A stretch of DNA of 64,000 nt from Arcticibacter tournemirensis (GTDB taxonomy: Bacteria > Bacteroidota > Bacteroidia > Sphingobacteriales > Sphingobacteriaceae): assembly GCF_006716645.1 (NCBI RefSeq), contig NZ_VFPL01000001.1, positions 4,526,001 to 4,590,000 on the forward strand, given 5' to 3'. The notes beneath the pieces are model-generated. The model was given only the letters and a program-made list of their open reading frames with translations. It ran no database searches and was not told the origin of the DNA. Below are positions 37,175 to 45,643 of the stretch, piece by piece (position 1 is the first letter of the stretch; each line of letters opens with the position of its first letter). Both the position numbers and the translations under genes were made by a program.

Positions 37175-38134
37175 TTGAAAATACTGGTTATTCGTTTCAG
37201 CTCAATAGGCGACATCATTTACACTACTCCAGTTATACGCTGTATTAAACAACAGCTGCCGGACGTTGAATTGCACTATCTTACCAAGAGCAATTTTAGT
37301 TTTATAGTCGATAACAATCCTTATATCGACAAGCTTTTTTTACTAAAATCGCCCCTGGATGAAACGATTAGCGACCTCAGGAAAGAAAAATACGACTATA
37401 TTATTGACCTTCACAATACACTCCGTTCGTCCATTGTTAAGCTGAAGCTGGGCGTTAAATCGTCTACTTACAAAAAGGAACGGTTGAAAAAATGGCTCGC
37501 CATCCGGTACAAAATTAATCTTGTGAAGCCGGTGCACCTTGTAGACCGCTACCTTAAAACGGTAGAATTCCTTGGCGTGAAGAATGATAATCTTCCCGTT
37601 GACTATTTTCTGCAGGGTGATTTTGACCTGCAAAAACTGCTTCCTCCCGGTTACCAGCAACAGTATATTGCTTTTATCATTGGAGCCACTCATTTTACCA
37701 AAAGGATGCCTAATGAGAAGGTAATTGAACTTTGTCGAAAACTGAATTTTCCCGTTGTACTATTAGGTGGAAAAGATGTAGCTGCAAACGCTGAGGTAAT
37801 AGCAGAAGCAGTAGGATTAAAGATTTTTAATGCCTGCGGCACAATCGGTTTTAACGAATCGGTATATCTCGTTAAAAACGCTCACAAAGTAATTGGCTTT
37901 GACACCGGTCTTACCCATATTGCCGAAGCTTTTAATAAACCCATTGTTTCCATTTGGGGTAGTACAGTACCCGAACTGCTCGGGGTTCAGCCATATCATG
38001 TCGACGAAGTTTACGAAGCTGGCGTTGCTCTCCCCTGCCGGCCCTGTTCGAAGTTTGGCAGGCGGAAGTGCCCGCTCGGGCACTTTAAATGTATGTACGA
38101 CATCGACCTCAATAAAATAGCTGATTTTATTTAA
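37175..38134 (+). CDS. glycosyltransferase family 9 (heptosyltransferase-like)
   Basis: 319 aa, starting with TTG at 37175 after a good ribosome site (AAGGAAGG). The protein begins LKILVIRFSSIGDIIYTTPV, a classical GT9 start. Further motifs are YDYIIDLHNTLRS, IIGATHFTKRMP and VIGFDTGLTHIAEAF. The C-terminus has a CRPCSKFGRRKCPLGHFKCM cysteine cluster as in LPS heptosyltransferases. It probably adds a sugar from a nucleotide donor to the LPS core on the cytoplasmic face. It is 12 bp after polX and is closed by a hairpin terminator. Confidence 0.9.
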   Translation: MKILVIRFSSIGDIIYTTPVIRCIKQQLPDVELHYLTKSNFSFIVDNNPYIDKLFLLKSPLDETISDLRKEKYDYIIDLHNTLRSSIVKLKLGVKSSTYKKERLKKWLAIRYKINLVKPVHLVDRYLKTVEFLGVKNDNLPVDYFLQGDFDLQKLLPPGYQQQYIAFIIGATHFTKRMPNEKVIELCRKLNFPVVLLGGKDVAANAEVIAEAVGLKIFNACGTIGFNESVYLVKNAHKVIGFDTGLTHIAEAFNKPIVSIWGSTVPELLGVQPYHVDEVYEAGVALPCRPCSKFGRRKCPLGHFKCMYDIDLNKIADFI

Positions 38135-38194
38135 TTTCTTATACCGTTTAGTGTCATAGGGACTCTTTCTAAAGAAGATTTTCTTATAATTGTG

Positions 38195-38219
38195 CAGCCC
38201 GGTTTTGGGCTGTCTTTTT
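38195..38219 (+). terminator. rho-independent terminator after the GT9 gene
   Basis: CAGCCC (38195-38200) pairs with GGGCTG (38207-38212) over a 6 nt loop (GGTTTT), followed by TCTTTTT. It ends 9 bp before the sixA-like ATG, so the phosphatase gene must use a promoter at or beyond this hairpin, or read-through. Confidence 0.8.
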
Positions 38220-38228
38220 AATATCCGG

Positions 38229-38726
38229 ATGAAAAAAATACTTCTTGTTCGTCATGCCAAATCCGACTGGGAAAATTCTGAATTACAAGATTTTGATCGG
38301 CCTCTTAACAGGCGGGGACAAAAAAATGCTCCTGAAATGGCGGGCAGGTTACTTAAAGCAGGGTTGATTCCCGAAATATTAGTTACAAGCCCCGCATTAC
38401 GTGCGCTAACTACAGCAGAGTGCTTTGCAGACGTGCTTAGCATTGAACGATCCGCAATCATAAAAGAGCCACAGATCTACGAAGCCTCCTCATCAACTCT
38501 TTTAAACATCATTAACTCGCTTGATAATAAACATCACTTCGCCGCACTGATTGGCCATAACCCCGGTCTAACTAACCTTGCCGTTAATCTCTGCGATAGT
38601 GATATATACAATATCCCGACATGTGGAATGGTGCTTATACATTTTCCTTTCGACCAATGGGATATGATTAGTTACTGGACAGGCGACCAGAAACTGTATG
38701 ATTATCCTAAGAATGTTGCGGAGTAA
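38229..38726 (+). CDS. SixA-type histidine phosphatase
   Basis: 165 aa from the ATG at 38229 (MKKILLVRHAKSDWENSELQ). The catalytic RH(A) motif is at residues 8-9 and the second His is in LIGHNPGLTNLAV, the pattern of the SixA branch of the phosphoglycerate-mutase-like family. SixA in E. coli removes phosphate from phosphohistidine of phosphotransfer proteins. The presence of an Hpt protein 6 kb away is suggestive but not evidence of partnership. Its last 20 bp overlap the end of convergent dprA. Confidence 0.88.
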   Translation: MKKILLVRHAKSDWENSELQDFDRPLNRRGQKNAPEMAGRLLKAGLIPEILVTSPALRALTTAECFADVLSIERSAIIKEPQIYEASSSTLLNIINSLDNKHHFAALIGHNPGLTNLAVNLCDSDIYNIPTCGMVLIHFPFDQWDMISYWTGDQKLYDYPKNVAE

Positions 38727-39816
38727 AAGATAACTTGTACATTTTACCTGGCAGGGCAATTGCAATTCCGGTCATTTCGAGCGAAAGCAGAATCATTGTA
38801 AGTTTGCTGTGAGGCAGCTGTGCAAGGATTGAGATTTCGTCAATAGCTATAGTACCCTTCTGCATCAGGATATCAACAACCTTCTTTTCCTCCACAGAGA
38901 GATTTAGGGGGAGACTGAGTTGTTTTTGTTCCTGTTGTTCTTCAACCTCCCATCCCATCAGGTATTCGATATCTTTGACGCCAGTTATCAGGTTTGCCCT
39001 GTTGGTTTTTATCAGATAGTTGCATCCCGAAGAATATTCATCCTGAACACGCCCTGGAAATGCAAACACATCGCGATCATACGAATTAGCAAGTTCCGCA
39101 GTAATCAGCGCACCTCCGTTCACAGCGGCTTCAACAATGATCGTTGCATCGGCAAGTCCCGCTACAACGCGGTTCCTTTTAGGAAAGTTCTCCCTGTCGG
39201 GATTTGTCCCTGATGGAAACTCGGTGAGCAGCCCTCCATTGCTCATCATTTTTTCGGCTAAAGGCCGGTGCTGGGCGGGGTAAATACGGTCGAGCCCATG
39301 TCCTACCACTCCTACGGTAGGAATGTCCTGCTTTAAACAAGCCCTGTGCGCTATTCCGTCAATGCCGTAGGCAAGGCCACTTATCACAACAACATCGTGC
39401 TTCTTCAGATCAGCCACCAACTGGTCCGTTAATTCTTTCCCATAAGAAGTTGCATTCCGTGTACCAACTATGCTGATTATCCTGCTGCTATTGAGATCTG
39501 CATTCCCCTTGTAGTACAACAAAACCGGGGCATCATAACAGTTTCGCAGTCTCGAAGGGTATTCTTCTGACGTATAGAAAAGCATCCTGATTTTGTACTT
39601 TTCGACGAAAGCAAGCTCCTTTTCCGCTCGTGTTAAACAATCTTTTGCGTGGATATTGCCGGCAGTTTTAGGTCCGACACCAGGTATTGCCATTAATTGA
39701 GCAGGCTTCGCTTTAAATACAGATTCTGCATCTCCGAACTGATCCAGTAGATTGCGGGCTGTTACCACTCCAACTCCCGGAATAAGGGTAAGCGCTATTT
39801 CATATAAGGAAGGCAT
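38707..39816 (-). CDS. dprA: DNA-processing protein DprA (Smf)
   Basis: 369 aa. It has an N-terminal helix-hairpin-helix (LTLIPGVGVVTARNLLDQFG; IPGVGPKTAGNI). The Rossmann-like core has IVGTRNATSYGKELT, ISGLAYGIDGIAHRA, GHGLDRIYP and FPKRNRVVAGLADATIIVEA. A C-terminal winged helix (KGTIAIDEISILAQLPHSKL) follows. DprA loads RecA on incoming single-stranded DNA during natural transformation. It is the last gene of the GT2-sigma-rsmG-dprA operon, 7 bp after rsmG, and ends tail-to-tail inside the sixA-like gene. Confidence 0.96.
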   Translation of the reverse strand: MPSLYEIALTLIPGVGVVTARNLLDQFGDAESVFKAKPAQLMAIPGVGPKTAGNIHAKDCLTRAEKELAFVEKYKIRMLFYTSEEYPSRLRNCYDAPVLLYYKGNADLNSSRIISIVGTRNATSYGKELTDQLVADLKKHDVVVISGLAYGIDGIAHRACLKQDIPTVGVVGHGLDRIYPAQHRPLAEKMMSNGGLLTEFPSGTNPDRENFPKRNRVVAGLADATIIVEAAVNGGALITAELANSYDRDVFAFPGRVQDEYSSGCNYLIKTNRANLITGVKDIEYLMGWEVEEQQEQKQLSLPLNLSVEEKKVVDILMQKGTIAIDEISILAQLPHSKLTMILLSLEMTGIAIALPGKMYKLSFTPQHS

Positions 39817-39823
39817 AAAACAA

Positions 39824-40456
39824 CTATTGAGCAGGGAAATAAACTACAAACTTTGTTTCAAAGAAATCTTCTGAAAAATAAGAACTTAAAGAGAACAACT
39901 TAACTTGCTTTAAGCGGCTCTCTTTAATCTCTTCCTCCAGGTCGCCTCCTTTCAGGTATAACACGCCATTCGGTAAAACATTACCCGACTTCGTTTCAAA
40001 TTTACCCCGTATCCAGGGATAAAAATCACCTAAACGAGTAACCGCTCTCGACACTATAAAGTGAAATTTCCCGTCAATCTGCTCCGCCCTGGCATGGCTT
40101 GCCTTAATATTTGTTAATCCTGCCGCCTTCGAAATTTCGTTCACCACCTTAATCTTTTTGCCAATAGAATCTACCAGGTGGAATGTGGTCTCGGGAAACA
40201 AAATGGCCAATGGTATCCCCGGAAACCCTCCGCCAGTCCCTACATCCAGCACCTTCTCTCCCGGCAAAAACGGCATCACTTTAGCTATTCCAAGAGAATG
40301 AAGAACATGCCGCAGATATAAACTTTCAATATCTTTTCTGGATATAACATTTATCTGGGCGTTCCATAGGATGTATAACTCCTCAAGTTTGTCAAATTGT
40401 TCTTTCTGTGCCGTGCTGAGACCAGGGAAGTAGTGATAAATAATGTCAGAAGTCAC
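39824..40456 (-). CDS. rsmG: 16S rRNA (guanine527-N7)-methyltransferase
   Basis: 210 aa. SAM-binding motif KVLDVGTGGGFPGIPLAILF, then FHLVDSIGKKIKVV and FHFIVSRAVTRL, are typical of RsmG/GidB. It methylates G527 of 16S rRNA; loss gives low-level streptomycin resistance in other bacteria. Its start overlaps the end of the sigma-factor gene by 11 bp, so translation is probably coupled. Confidence 0.95.
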   Translation of the reverse strand: MTSDIIYHYFPGLSTAQKEQFDKLEELYILWNAQINVISRKDIESLYLRHVLHSLGIAKVMPFLPGEKVLDVGTGGGFPGIPLAILFPETTFHLVDSIGKKIKVVNEISKAAGLTNIKASHARAEQIDGKFHFIVSRAVTRLGDFYPWIRGKFETKSGNVLPNGVLYLKGGDLEEEIKESRLKQVKLFSLSSYFSEDFFETKFVVYFPAQ

Positions 40457-41057
40457 TTGGGTTGGTTTTTTTCCTTCGGTTTAAAATATTAGCCATCAGA
40501 TCGCGCGCCCTGAACAACTGGGCCTTCACTGTACCTAACGGCAGGTCGAGCTGCTGTGCTATCTCTTCATAAGAAAGTTCATCGAAATATCGCAGCATAA
40601 TCAGAGTTCTGTATCTCAAAGGAAGCTTATCAACAATAAGTTTGATGGCCTCGCTTTGTTGCTTCTTTATAGATTTTTCCTCTGGATTTAACACATCCGA
40701 TTTGATCTCCAGCTGTCGTTCCTCCCCCTCGTCGGTGAGCGTATGGATGGAAACCATGTTTATTCTTTTTTTCCGGATAAAATCAATGCTATTATTCGTG
40801 GCAATACGGAAAAGCCAGGTACTAAAGGCAAAGTCCGGTTTATACTTCTCAATATTCTCAAAGGCTTTGGCGAAGGTTTCAATAGTTAGATCCATAGCAT
40901 CATCCTTGTTATTCACCATCTTCAGCGCCATGAAATAAATAGAGTCCTTATACCGCTGCATAAGATCGGCATACGCTTTCTGATCACCTTCTTTTGCCCG
41001 TATAACGAGATTAAAGTCATTAACCGCATTGGCCGAAAAACTTGGATTTACTTCCAT
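40446..41057 (-). CDS. RNA polymerase sigma-70 factor, ECF type
   Basis: 203 aa with only sigma regions 2 and 4. Region 2 is DLMQRYKDSIYFMALKMV, DAMDLTIETFAKAFENI and FAFSTWLFRIATNNSID. Region 4 is LPLRYRTLIMLRYFDELSYE, then EIAQQLDLPLGTVKAQLFRA. No anti-sigma gene is adjacent. It is embedded between a GT2 gene (10 bp overlap) and rsmG (11 bp overlap), so it is likely a constitutively expressed or post-translationally controlled factor. I recall a similar sigma-rsmG neighbourhood in other Bacteroidota. Confidence 0.92.
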   Translation of the reverse strand: MEVNPSFSANAVNDFNLVIRAKEGDQKAYADLMQRYKDSIYFMALKMVNNKDDAMDLTIETFAKAFENIEKYKPDFAFSTWLFRIATNNSIDFIRKKRINMVSIHTLTDEGEERQLEIKSDVLNPEEKSIKKQQSEAIKLIVDKLPLRYRTLIMLRYFDELSYEEIAQQLDLPLGTVKAQLFRARDLMANILNRRKKTNPSDF

Positions 41058-42172
41058 TTGACTTTTTTCTTAAATAAAGAAATAATGCTTAACACGATAA
41101 TAAAAAAATTATAAGACAAATCCAATGCCGGAAACCACCAGAGCAGGTCTTTATTATTTAATTTTTTTGCAGTGGGATAATAAACTATCAGTTGAACAAG
41201 CAGTCTCACGAGGTAAATCCCTAAAAGCATCCACCATTGCGCCTTCAAAACAATCAAGACAAACAATAATAAATAAAACAAGCCGGCAGACGCTGCCTGC
41301 ACAGACAGGATTACTTTGTCGCTCTTCTTATACGCTTTGCCAGCGCCCATGTGGCGAATCTTTTGTTTCCAGTAAGAAGACCAGGTTCTTTTTGGCCACG
41401 ACCATACCTGGCTTTCGGGACGGATTTCTATGACTGTATTCTCCCTGGTGGAATTTTGATTCACAAACAGGTCATCATCTCCCGACGGAATATGTATATG
41501 AGAGGCGAAACCTTTATTTTTAAAGAAAAGCGATTTAGTATAACTGAGGTTACGGCCTACGCCCATATAAGGGTGTCCTGCAAGGGCGAACGACAGGTAA
41601 TTTATCGCCGTATTAAAAGTTTCAAACCGTATAAAAGCATTCAGAAAGCCCTTCCCCCTGAAATATGGCGAGTAGCCCAAAACAATCTCCGTATTCTTTA
41701 CGAAATTCTGCTGCATCATATTTATCCATTCTGCACTTGCCGGACGACAATCGGCGTCTGTAAACAACAGATGTTCGTTTGACGCCGCCTTTATACCTAA
41801 AGTAACAGCGAATTTCTTCCCGTGTTTAAAGCGATCGTGTTCCTTAATAGTCACCACCTTAAGATGCGGATATTTTTGCGACAACTGCCGCAACACGAGA
41901 TCTGAATCGTCGGAAGAGCAATCATTTACAACTACCACTTCAAAAGAAGGATAGTCCTGCTCGAGTACAAGCGAAAGATTCTCTTCGAGGTTCTTTTCCT
42001 CATTGCGGGCACATATAATAACAGAAACAGGAAGCTGCGGGTGCTCACTGTCAGCCGGGTCTGTCCTCTTATATGAGCGCAACCGCCCATGCATCATCAC
42101 GATAAAATATAACTGAATAATAAAAGCGGCCTGTAATAGTATAAAAACAAATAAAAATACGTAATCAGTCAA
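41048..42172 (-). CDS. membrane glycosyltransferase family 2
   Basis: 374 aa. An N-terminal membrane helix (FVFILLQAAFIIQLYFIVMM) is followed by a GT2 GT-A domain (PVSVIICARNEEKNLEENLS; VVVNDCSSDDSD; LLFTDADCRPAS as the metal DxD; GDDDLFVNQ and WSWPKRTWSSYWKQKIRHMG as the acceptor-side EDD/QxxRW equivalent). At least two C-terminal helices follow. It is probably a polyprenyl- or lipid-linked surface glycan transferase at the inner membrane. It is the first gene of the four-gene operon with the sigma factor, rsmG and dprA. The acceptor is unknown. Confidence 0.88.
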   Translation of the reverse strand: MTDYVFLFVFILLQAAFIIQLYFIVMMHGRLRSYKRTDPADSEHPQLPVSVIICARNEEKNLEENLSLVLEQDYPSFEVVVVNDCSSDDSDLVLRQLSQKYPHLKVVTIKEHDRFKHGKKFAVTLGIKAASNEHLLFTDADCRPASAEWINMMQQNFVKNTEIVLGYSPYFRGKGFLNAFIRFETFNTAINYLSFALAGHPYMGVGRNLSYTKSLFFKNKGFASHIHIPSGDDDLFVNQNSTRENTVIEIRPESQVWSWPKRTWSSYWKQKIRHMGAGKAYKKSDKVILSVQAASAGLFYLLLFVLIVLKAQWWMLLGIYLVRLLVQLIVYYPTAKKLNNKDLLWWFPALDLSYNFFIIVLSIISLFKKKVKWK

Positions 42173-42214
42173 TGGTGTATAATTTATTGGGCAAAGGTAA
42201 GCAAAAGGCAGCTG

Positions 42215-42350
42215 AATGGGTTATGAATTATGGGTTATGAGAGATGGGATGTGAGATATGAGATATTAGTACTGAGAGCTGCAAGTTGATTGCTGATCGC
42301 TGATACCTAACTGCCAATTGCTAAAAGCCAACGCCAAAAGCTGAAAGCTT
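42215..42350. repeat. mixed intergenic repeats upstream of tgt
   Basis: 42219-42275 reads GGGTTATGAATTATGGGTTA-like units changing to GAGATGTGAGATATGAGATA-like units. 42283-42350 has TGCTGATCGCTGATACC, CCAATTGCTAAAAGCC and AAAGCTGAAAGCTTTT. At least two intergenic repeat families found elsewhere are juxtaposed here. Confidence 0.7.
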
Positions 42351-42355
42351 TTAAC

Positions 42356-42363
42356 TACCTTTG
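42356..42363 (+). promoter_or_regulatory. -7 box immediately upstream of tgt
   Basis: TACCTTTG ends only 9 bp before the tgt ATG at 42373. A start site about 6-8 nt downstream would leave almost no 5' UTR. It also rules out the in-frame TTG at 42361, which lies inside the box. Confidence 0.6.
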
Positions 42364-42372
42364 CGTGTTAAA

Positions 42373-43503
42373 ATGAAATTCAGATTAGAAGTAACAGATA
42401 AGCTTTCTAAGGCCAGAGCGGGCGAGATTAGCACGGACCACGGGACTATTAAAACTCCTATCTTTATGCCAGTGGGCACCGCCGGCTCCGTAAAGGCCGT
42501 GCATCAGAGGGAGCTGAAAGAAGATATAGAAGCACAGATTATATTAGGAAATACGTATCACCTATATCTAAGACCGGGGTTAAATACGCTTGAACAGGCC
42601 GGAGGGCTCCATAAATTCAATGGATGGGACAAACCCATTCTCACCGACAGCGGCGGGTATCAGGTATATTCACTTACAGAAGTACGAAAAATAAAGGAAG
42701 AGGGAGTAACATTCCGCTCTCATATCGACGGATCAAAACATCTGTTTACTCCAGAAGCAGTGATGGATATACAGCGTACCATCGGAGCGGATATTATCAT
42801 GGCTTTCGATGAATGTACACCTTATCCTTGCGAATACAACTATGCAAGCAAGTCGGTAGACATGACCCACAGGTGGCTAAAACGCTGCTGCGAGCGGTTT
42901 GACTCTACAGAACCAAAATACGGGTATTCCCAAACACTCTTCCCTATTGTACAAGGCTCGGTTTATAAAGATCTGCGCGTAAAATCTGCAGAGGTGATCG
43001 CTTCTTTTGAACGGGAAGGGAACGCTATAGGCGGTTTATCGGTAGGTGAGCCGGCCGAAGAGATGTACGAGATGACTGACCTTGTGTGCAATATCTTGCC
43101 TAAAGACAAGCCACGCTATCTCATGGGAGTAGGGACACCGGTAAACATCCTCGAAAACATTGCTTTGGGGGTTGATATGTTCGATTGTGTAATGCCTACC
43201 CGGAATGGTCGCAACGGCATGCTTTTTACAAGCGAAGGCGTCATAAATATCCGGAACGAAAAGTGGAAGAACGACTTCTCCCCCATTGGTCCCGGCAGTG
43301 ATCTTTTTGCAGATATTACTTACTCAAAAGCTTATTTACGTCATCTTATAACATCTAAAGAGATATTAGGTGCCCAGATCGCAACACTCCACAATTTGCA
43401 TTTTTACCTTTGGCTGGTAACGCAGGCAAGAGAAAAGATCATATCCGGCGAATTTTACGAATGGAAAAACAAAATGATAAAAAAGCTTTCTCAACGTTTA
43501 TAA
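42373..43503 (+). CDS. tgt: queuine tRNA-ribosyltransferase
   Basis: 376 aa, the expected size. The start segment MKFRLEVTDKLSKARAGEIS, the catalytic-site region PILTDSGGYQVYSL (Asp near residue 90), MAFDECTPYP, the substrate loop GGLSVGEPAEEMYEMTD and VDMFDCVMPTRNGRNG (nucleophile Asp region) are all present. It swaps G34 for preQ1 in GUN-anticodon tRNAs. It is first in a three-gene run with 4 bp and 3 bp gaps to the LptF/G permease and EamA genes. Confidence 0.96.
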   Translation: MKFRLEVTDKLSKARAGEISTDHGTIKTPIFMPVGTAGSVKAVHQRELKEDIEAQIILGNTYHLYLRPGLNTLEQAGGLHKFNGWDKPILTDSGGYQVYSLTEVRKIKEEGVTFRSHIDGSKHLFTPEAVMDIQRTIGADIIMAFDECTPYPCEYNYASKSVDMTHRWLKRCCERFDSTEPKYGYSQTLFPIVQGSVYKDLRVKSAEVIASFEREGNAIGGLSVGEPAEEMYEMTDLVCNILPKDKPRYLMGVGTPVNILENIALGVDMFDCVMPTRNGRNGMLFTSEGVINIRNEKWKNDFSPIGPGSDLFADITYSKAYLRHLITSKEILGAQIATLHNLHFYLWLVTQAREKIISGEFYEWKNKMIKKLSQRL

Positions 43504-43507
43504 TAAG

Positions 43508-44599
43508 ATGGGCAACGGATTTATCAAAATAATAGACTGGTATATTATTAAAAAATACCTCGGTACGTTCGTATTCACCTGCGCTATTTTTACAGTAGTA
43601 TGTGTGGTATTTGATGTTTCTGAGAAGCTCGACGACTTTCTCAAGCGTTCCGCTCCGTTTTCGAAGATCCTTTTTGAGTACTACGCCGGATTTATTCCCT
43701 TCTATCTGAACTTCCTTTCACCCTTGATCAATTTTATTGCAGTTATCTTTTTCACAGCAAAAATGGCTGATCAGACTGAGATTGTTCCGATCCTTAGCGG
43801 AGGTGTGAGCTTCAAAAGGTTCCTGTGGCCTTATTTCATTGCTTCTTGTCTTATCTTTGTGGTTACACTTGTTGCTAACCTGTATGTTATTCCACATACT
43901 AATAAGCTGATGATCGGCTTTGAAAATATCTACATCAAGCCCGTTTCTGACAATTCAAAAACAGAAACGCACATGCAGATCGATAAGAATACGTATGTAT
44001 ATATCAAGAGCTTTGATAACGTTCAGAAGGTCGGATATACCTTTATCATGGAGAAATTTAACGGCGATCAGCTGGTAGAAAAACTGATGTCAGACCGCAT
44101 TGTATGGGACTCTTTGAAGAGGAAATGGAGCATTGAAAACTACTCCATAAGGACGGTTAACGGACTGAAAGAAAAAATGATCTCCGGAATGAAGAAAGAC
44201 ACCACTCTTGACATGCGGCCTGTCGATTTTCAGGTGTACGATAATATATACTCTGCAATGAGTATGAAAGAGCTTAATTCACGTATTGAGAAAGAAAAGA
44301 TACGGGGAACCGGGGTGATGCAGCTTCTTGAACTCGAGAAATACAAGCGGTTTATATCCCCTCTGTCGGCGTTTGTCCTTACGCTCATGGGGGTATCTCT
44401 ATCTTCACGAAAGGTACGTGGAGGGATTGGTCTGCCGCTTGGTATCGGTATCTTTTTAAGCTTCACATATATTCTTTTCATCCAGTTTTCAACCATGTTT
44501 TCCTTAAAAGGAGGCTTACCTCCTATTATTGCTGTGTTCATTCCTAATATACTATTCGGTGCCCTCGGAGTTTATCTGATGATAAAAGCGCCTAAATAA
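43508..44599 (+). CDS. LptF/LptG family permease (YjgP/YjgQ)
   Basis: 363 aa. There are three N-terminal helices (from GTFVFTCAIFTVVCVVFDVS), a periplasmic beta-jellyroll middle (about 130-265), and three C-terminal helices (PLSAFVLTLMGVSLSSRKVR, GIGLPLGIGIFLSFTYILF). With LptB it forms the ABC transporter that pulls LPS out of the inner membrane. In Bacteroidota a single such permease often follows tgt, and I cannot tell from sequence whether it is LptF or LptG. Confidence 0.92.
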   Translation: MGNGFIKIIDWYIIKKYLGTFVFTCAIFTVVCVVFDVSEKLDDFLKRSAPFSKILFEYYAGFIPFYLNFLSPLINFIAVIFFTAKMADQTEIVPILSGGVSFKRFLWPYFIASCLIFVVTLVANLYVIPHTNKLMIGFENIYIKPVSDNSKTETHMQIDKNTYVYIKSFDNVQKVGYTFIMEKFNGDQLVEKLMSDRIVWDSLKRKWSIENYSIRTVNGLKEKMISGMKKDTTLDMRPVDFQVYDNIYSAMSMKELNSRIEKEKIRGTGVMQLLELEKYKRFISPLSAFVLTLMGVSLSSRKVRGGIGLPLGIGIFLSFTYILFIQFSTMFSLKGGLPPIIAVFIPNILFGALGVYLMIKAPK

Positions 44600-44602
44600 A
44601 CC

Positions 44603-45514
44603 ATGTTAAAATCACATTCTTTAAACCGCAATCTGCTGGTATTGCATGCTACTGTTATGATATGGGGCTTCACCGGCATTCTTGGTAATCTCATTTCAAT
44701 TTCTGCAACCCACCTGGTATGGTATAGAGTGCTCATCGCCTTTATTACGCTGCTAATCTATTTCAGGGCTACAAAGACTCCCTTCACGGTCACGAAGAAC
44801 GCCTTCTTTAAGCTCATTTTTACGGGTGCTATTGTAGGGGCTCACTGGATATTTTTCTTTCAGTCGATCAAGTCATCTAACGTGTCGGTAGCATTGGTTT
44901 GCCTTTCTTCGGTGACTCTTTTTACCGCCATATTAGAACCCATTTTCAGCAAAAAAAAGATCTCAAAACTGGAGATATTTACCGGGCTGATGATCATCAC
45001 AGGCATCACTTTAATCTTCAAATTTGAAACGCGATATGCTGTCGGGATCAGCTTCGGACTCCTGTGTGCTTTCTGTGCCAGCCTCTTCTCAATCATCAAT
45101 TCAAAGCAGGTGCAAAACCGGCCTGCGCCGGTTATCAGCTTCTATGAAATGGCGGGTGCCTGGGTGTGGATTTCACTTTATCTGGCGCTTACCGGAGGCT
45201 TTAATTCGTCAATGAAACTACCCCTTTCCGACATCATATATCTGCTCATTCTGGGTACTATTTGCACCTCTCTTGCATACGTTGCGGGGGTCTCTGTGAT
45301 GAAGGAATTGTCAGCGTTCAGAGTTGCCCTGATCACCAATCTTGAGCCCGTTTACGGCATCATCCTGGCCTTCATTTTCTTTGGAAAAAGAGAGCATATG
45401 ACTGCCGGTTTTTACGCCGGTTCTCTTATCATTCTGTCTTCTATCTTCCTGTATCCTTACATCCGTACGAAGATCGAAAAACGGCGAATGAGCAAGCAGA
45501 TGCTGCCGGGGTAG
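44603..45514 (+). CDS. EamA/DMT family transporter (RhaT/YdcZ type)
   Basis: 303 aa with ten predicted helices in two EamA repeats. Repeat 1 starts LHATVMIWGFTGILGNLISI. Repeat 2 starts near SFGLLCAFCASLFSIINSKQ and includes TSLAYVAGVSVMKELSAFRV, then LITNLEPVYGIILAFIFFG. DMT exporters carry amino acids, nucleosides or other metabolites; the substrate here is unknown. It is the last gene of the tgt operon, 3 bp after the permease, with a strong terminator about 95 bp downstream. Confidence 0.88.
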   Translation: MLKSHSLNRNLLVLHATVMIWGFTGILGNLISISATHLVWYRVLIAFITLLIYFRATKTPFTVTKNAFFKLIFTGAIVGAHWIFFFQSIKSSNVSVALVCLSSVTLFTAILEPIFSKKKISKLEIFTGLMIITGITLIFKFETRYAVGISFGLLCAFCASLFSIINSKQVQNRPAPVISFYEMAGAWVWISLYLALTGGFNSSMKLPLSDIIYLLILGTICTSLAYVAGVSVMKELSAFRVALITNLEPVYGIILAFIFFGKREHMTAGFYAGSLIILSSIFLYPYIRTKIEKRRMSKQMLPG

Positions 45515-45608
45515 GGGAGGAGTTTAGTACACTAAGTGTAGTCAAAAAACGCTTCCGGAACAGAAGAGAATAACTTCACCAAACAACATTTCATCAGGCC
45601 AATTTATT

Positions 45609-45643
45609 GAGGCGTACCAGAGAAGAAGGGGTACGCCTCTTTT
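45609..45643 (+). terminator. rho-independent terminator of the tgt operon
   Basis: GAGGCGTACC (45609-45618) pairs perfectly with GGTACGCCTC (45630-45639) over an 11 nt loop and is followed by TTTT. It is the strongest simple terminator in the window. Confidence 0.9.

Noticed and set aside
42361-42372. TTG start for tgt four codons upstream
   Set aside because: The TTG lies within the -7 promoter box; the ATG at 42373 matches the family start.
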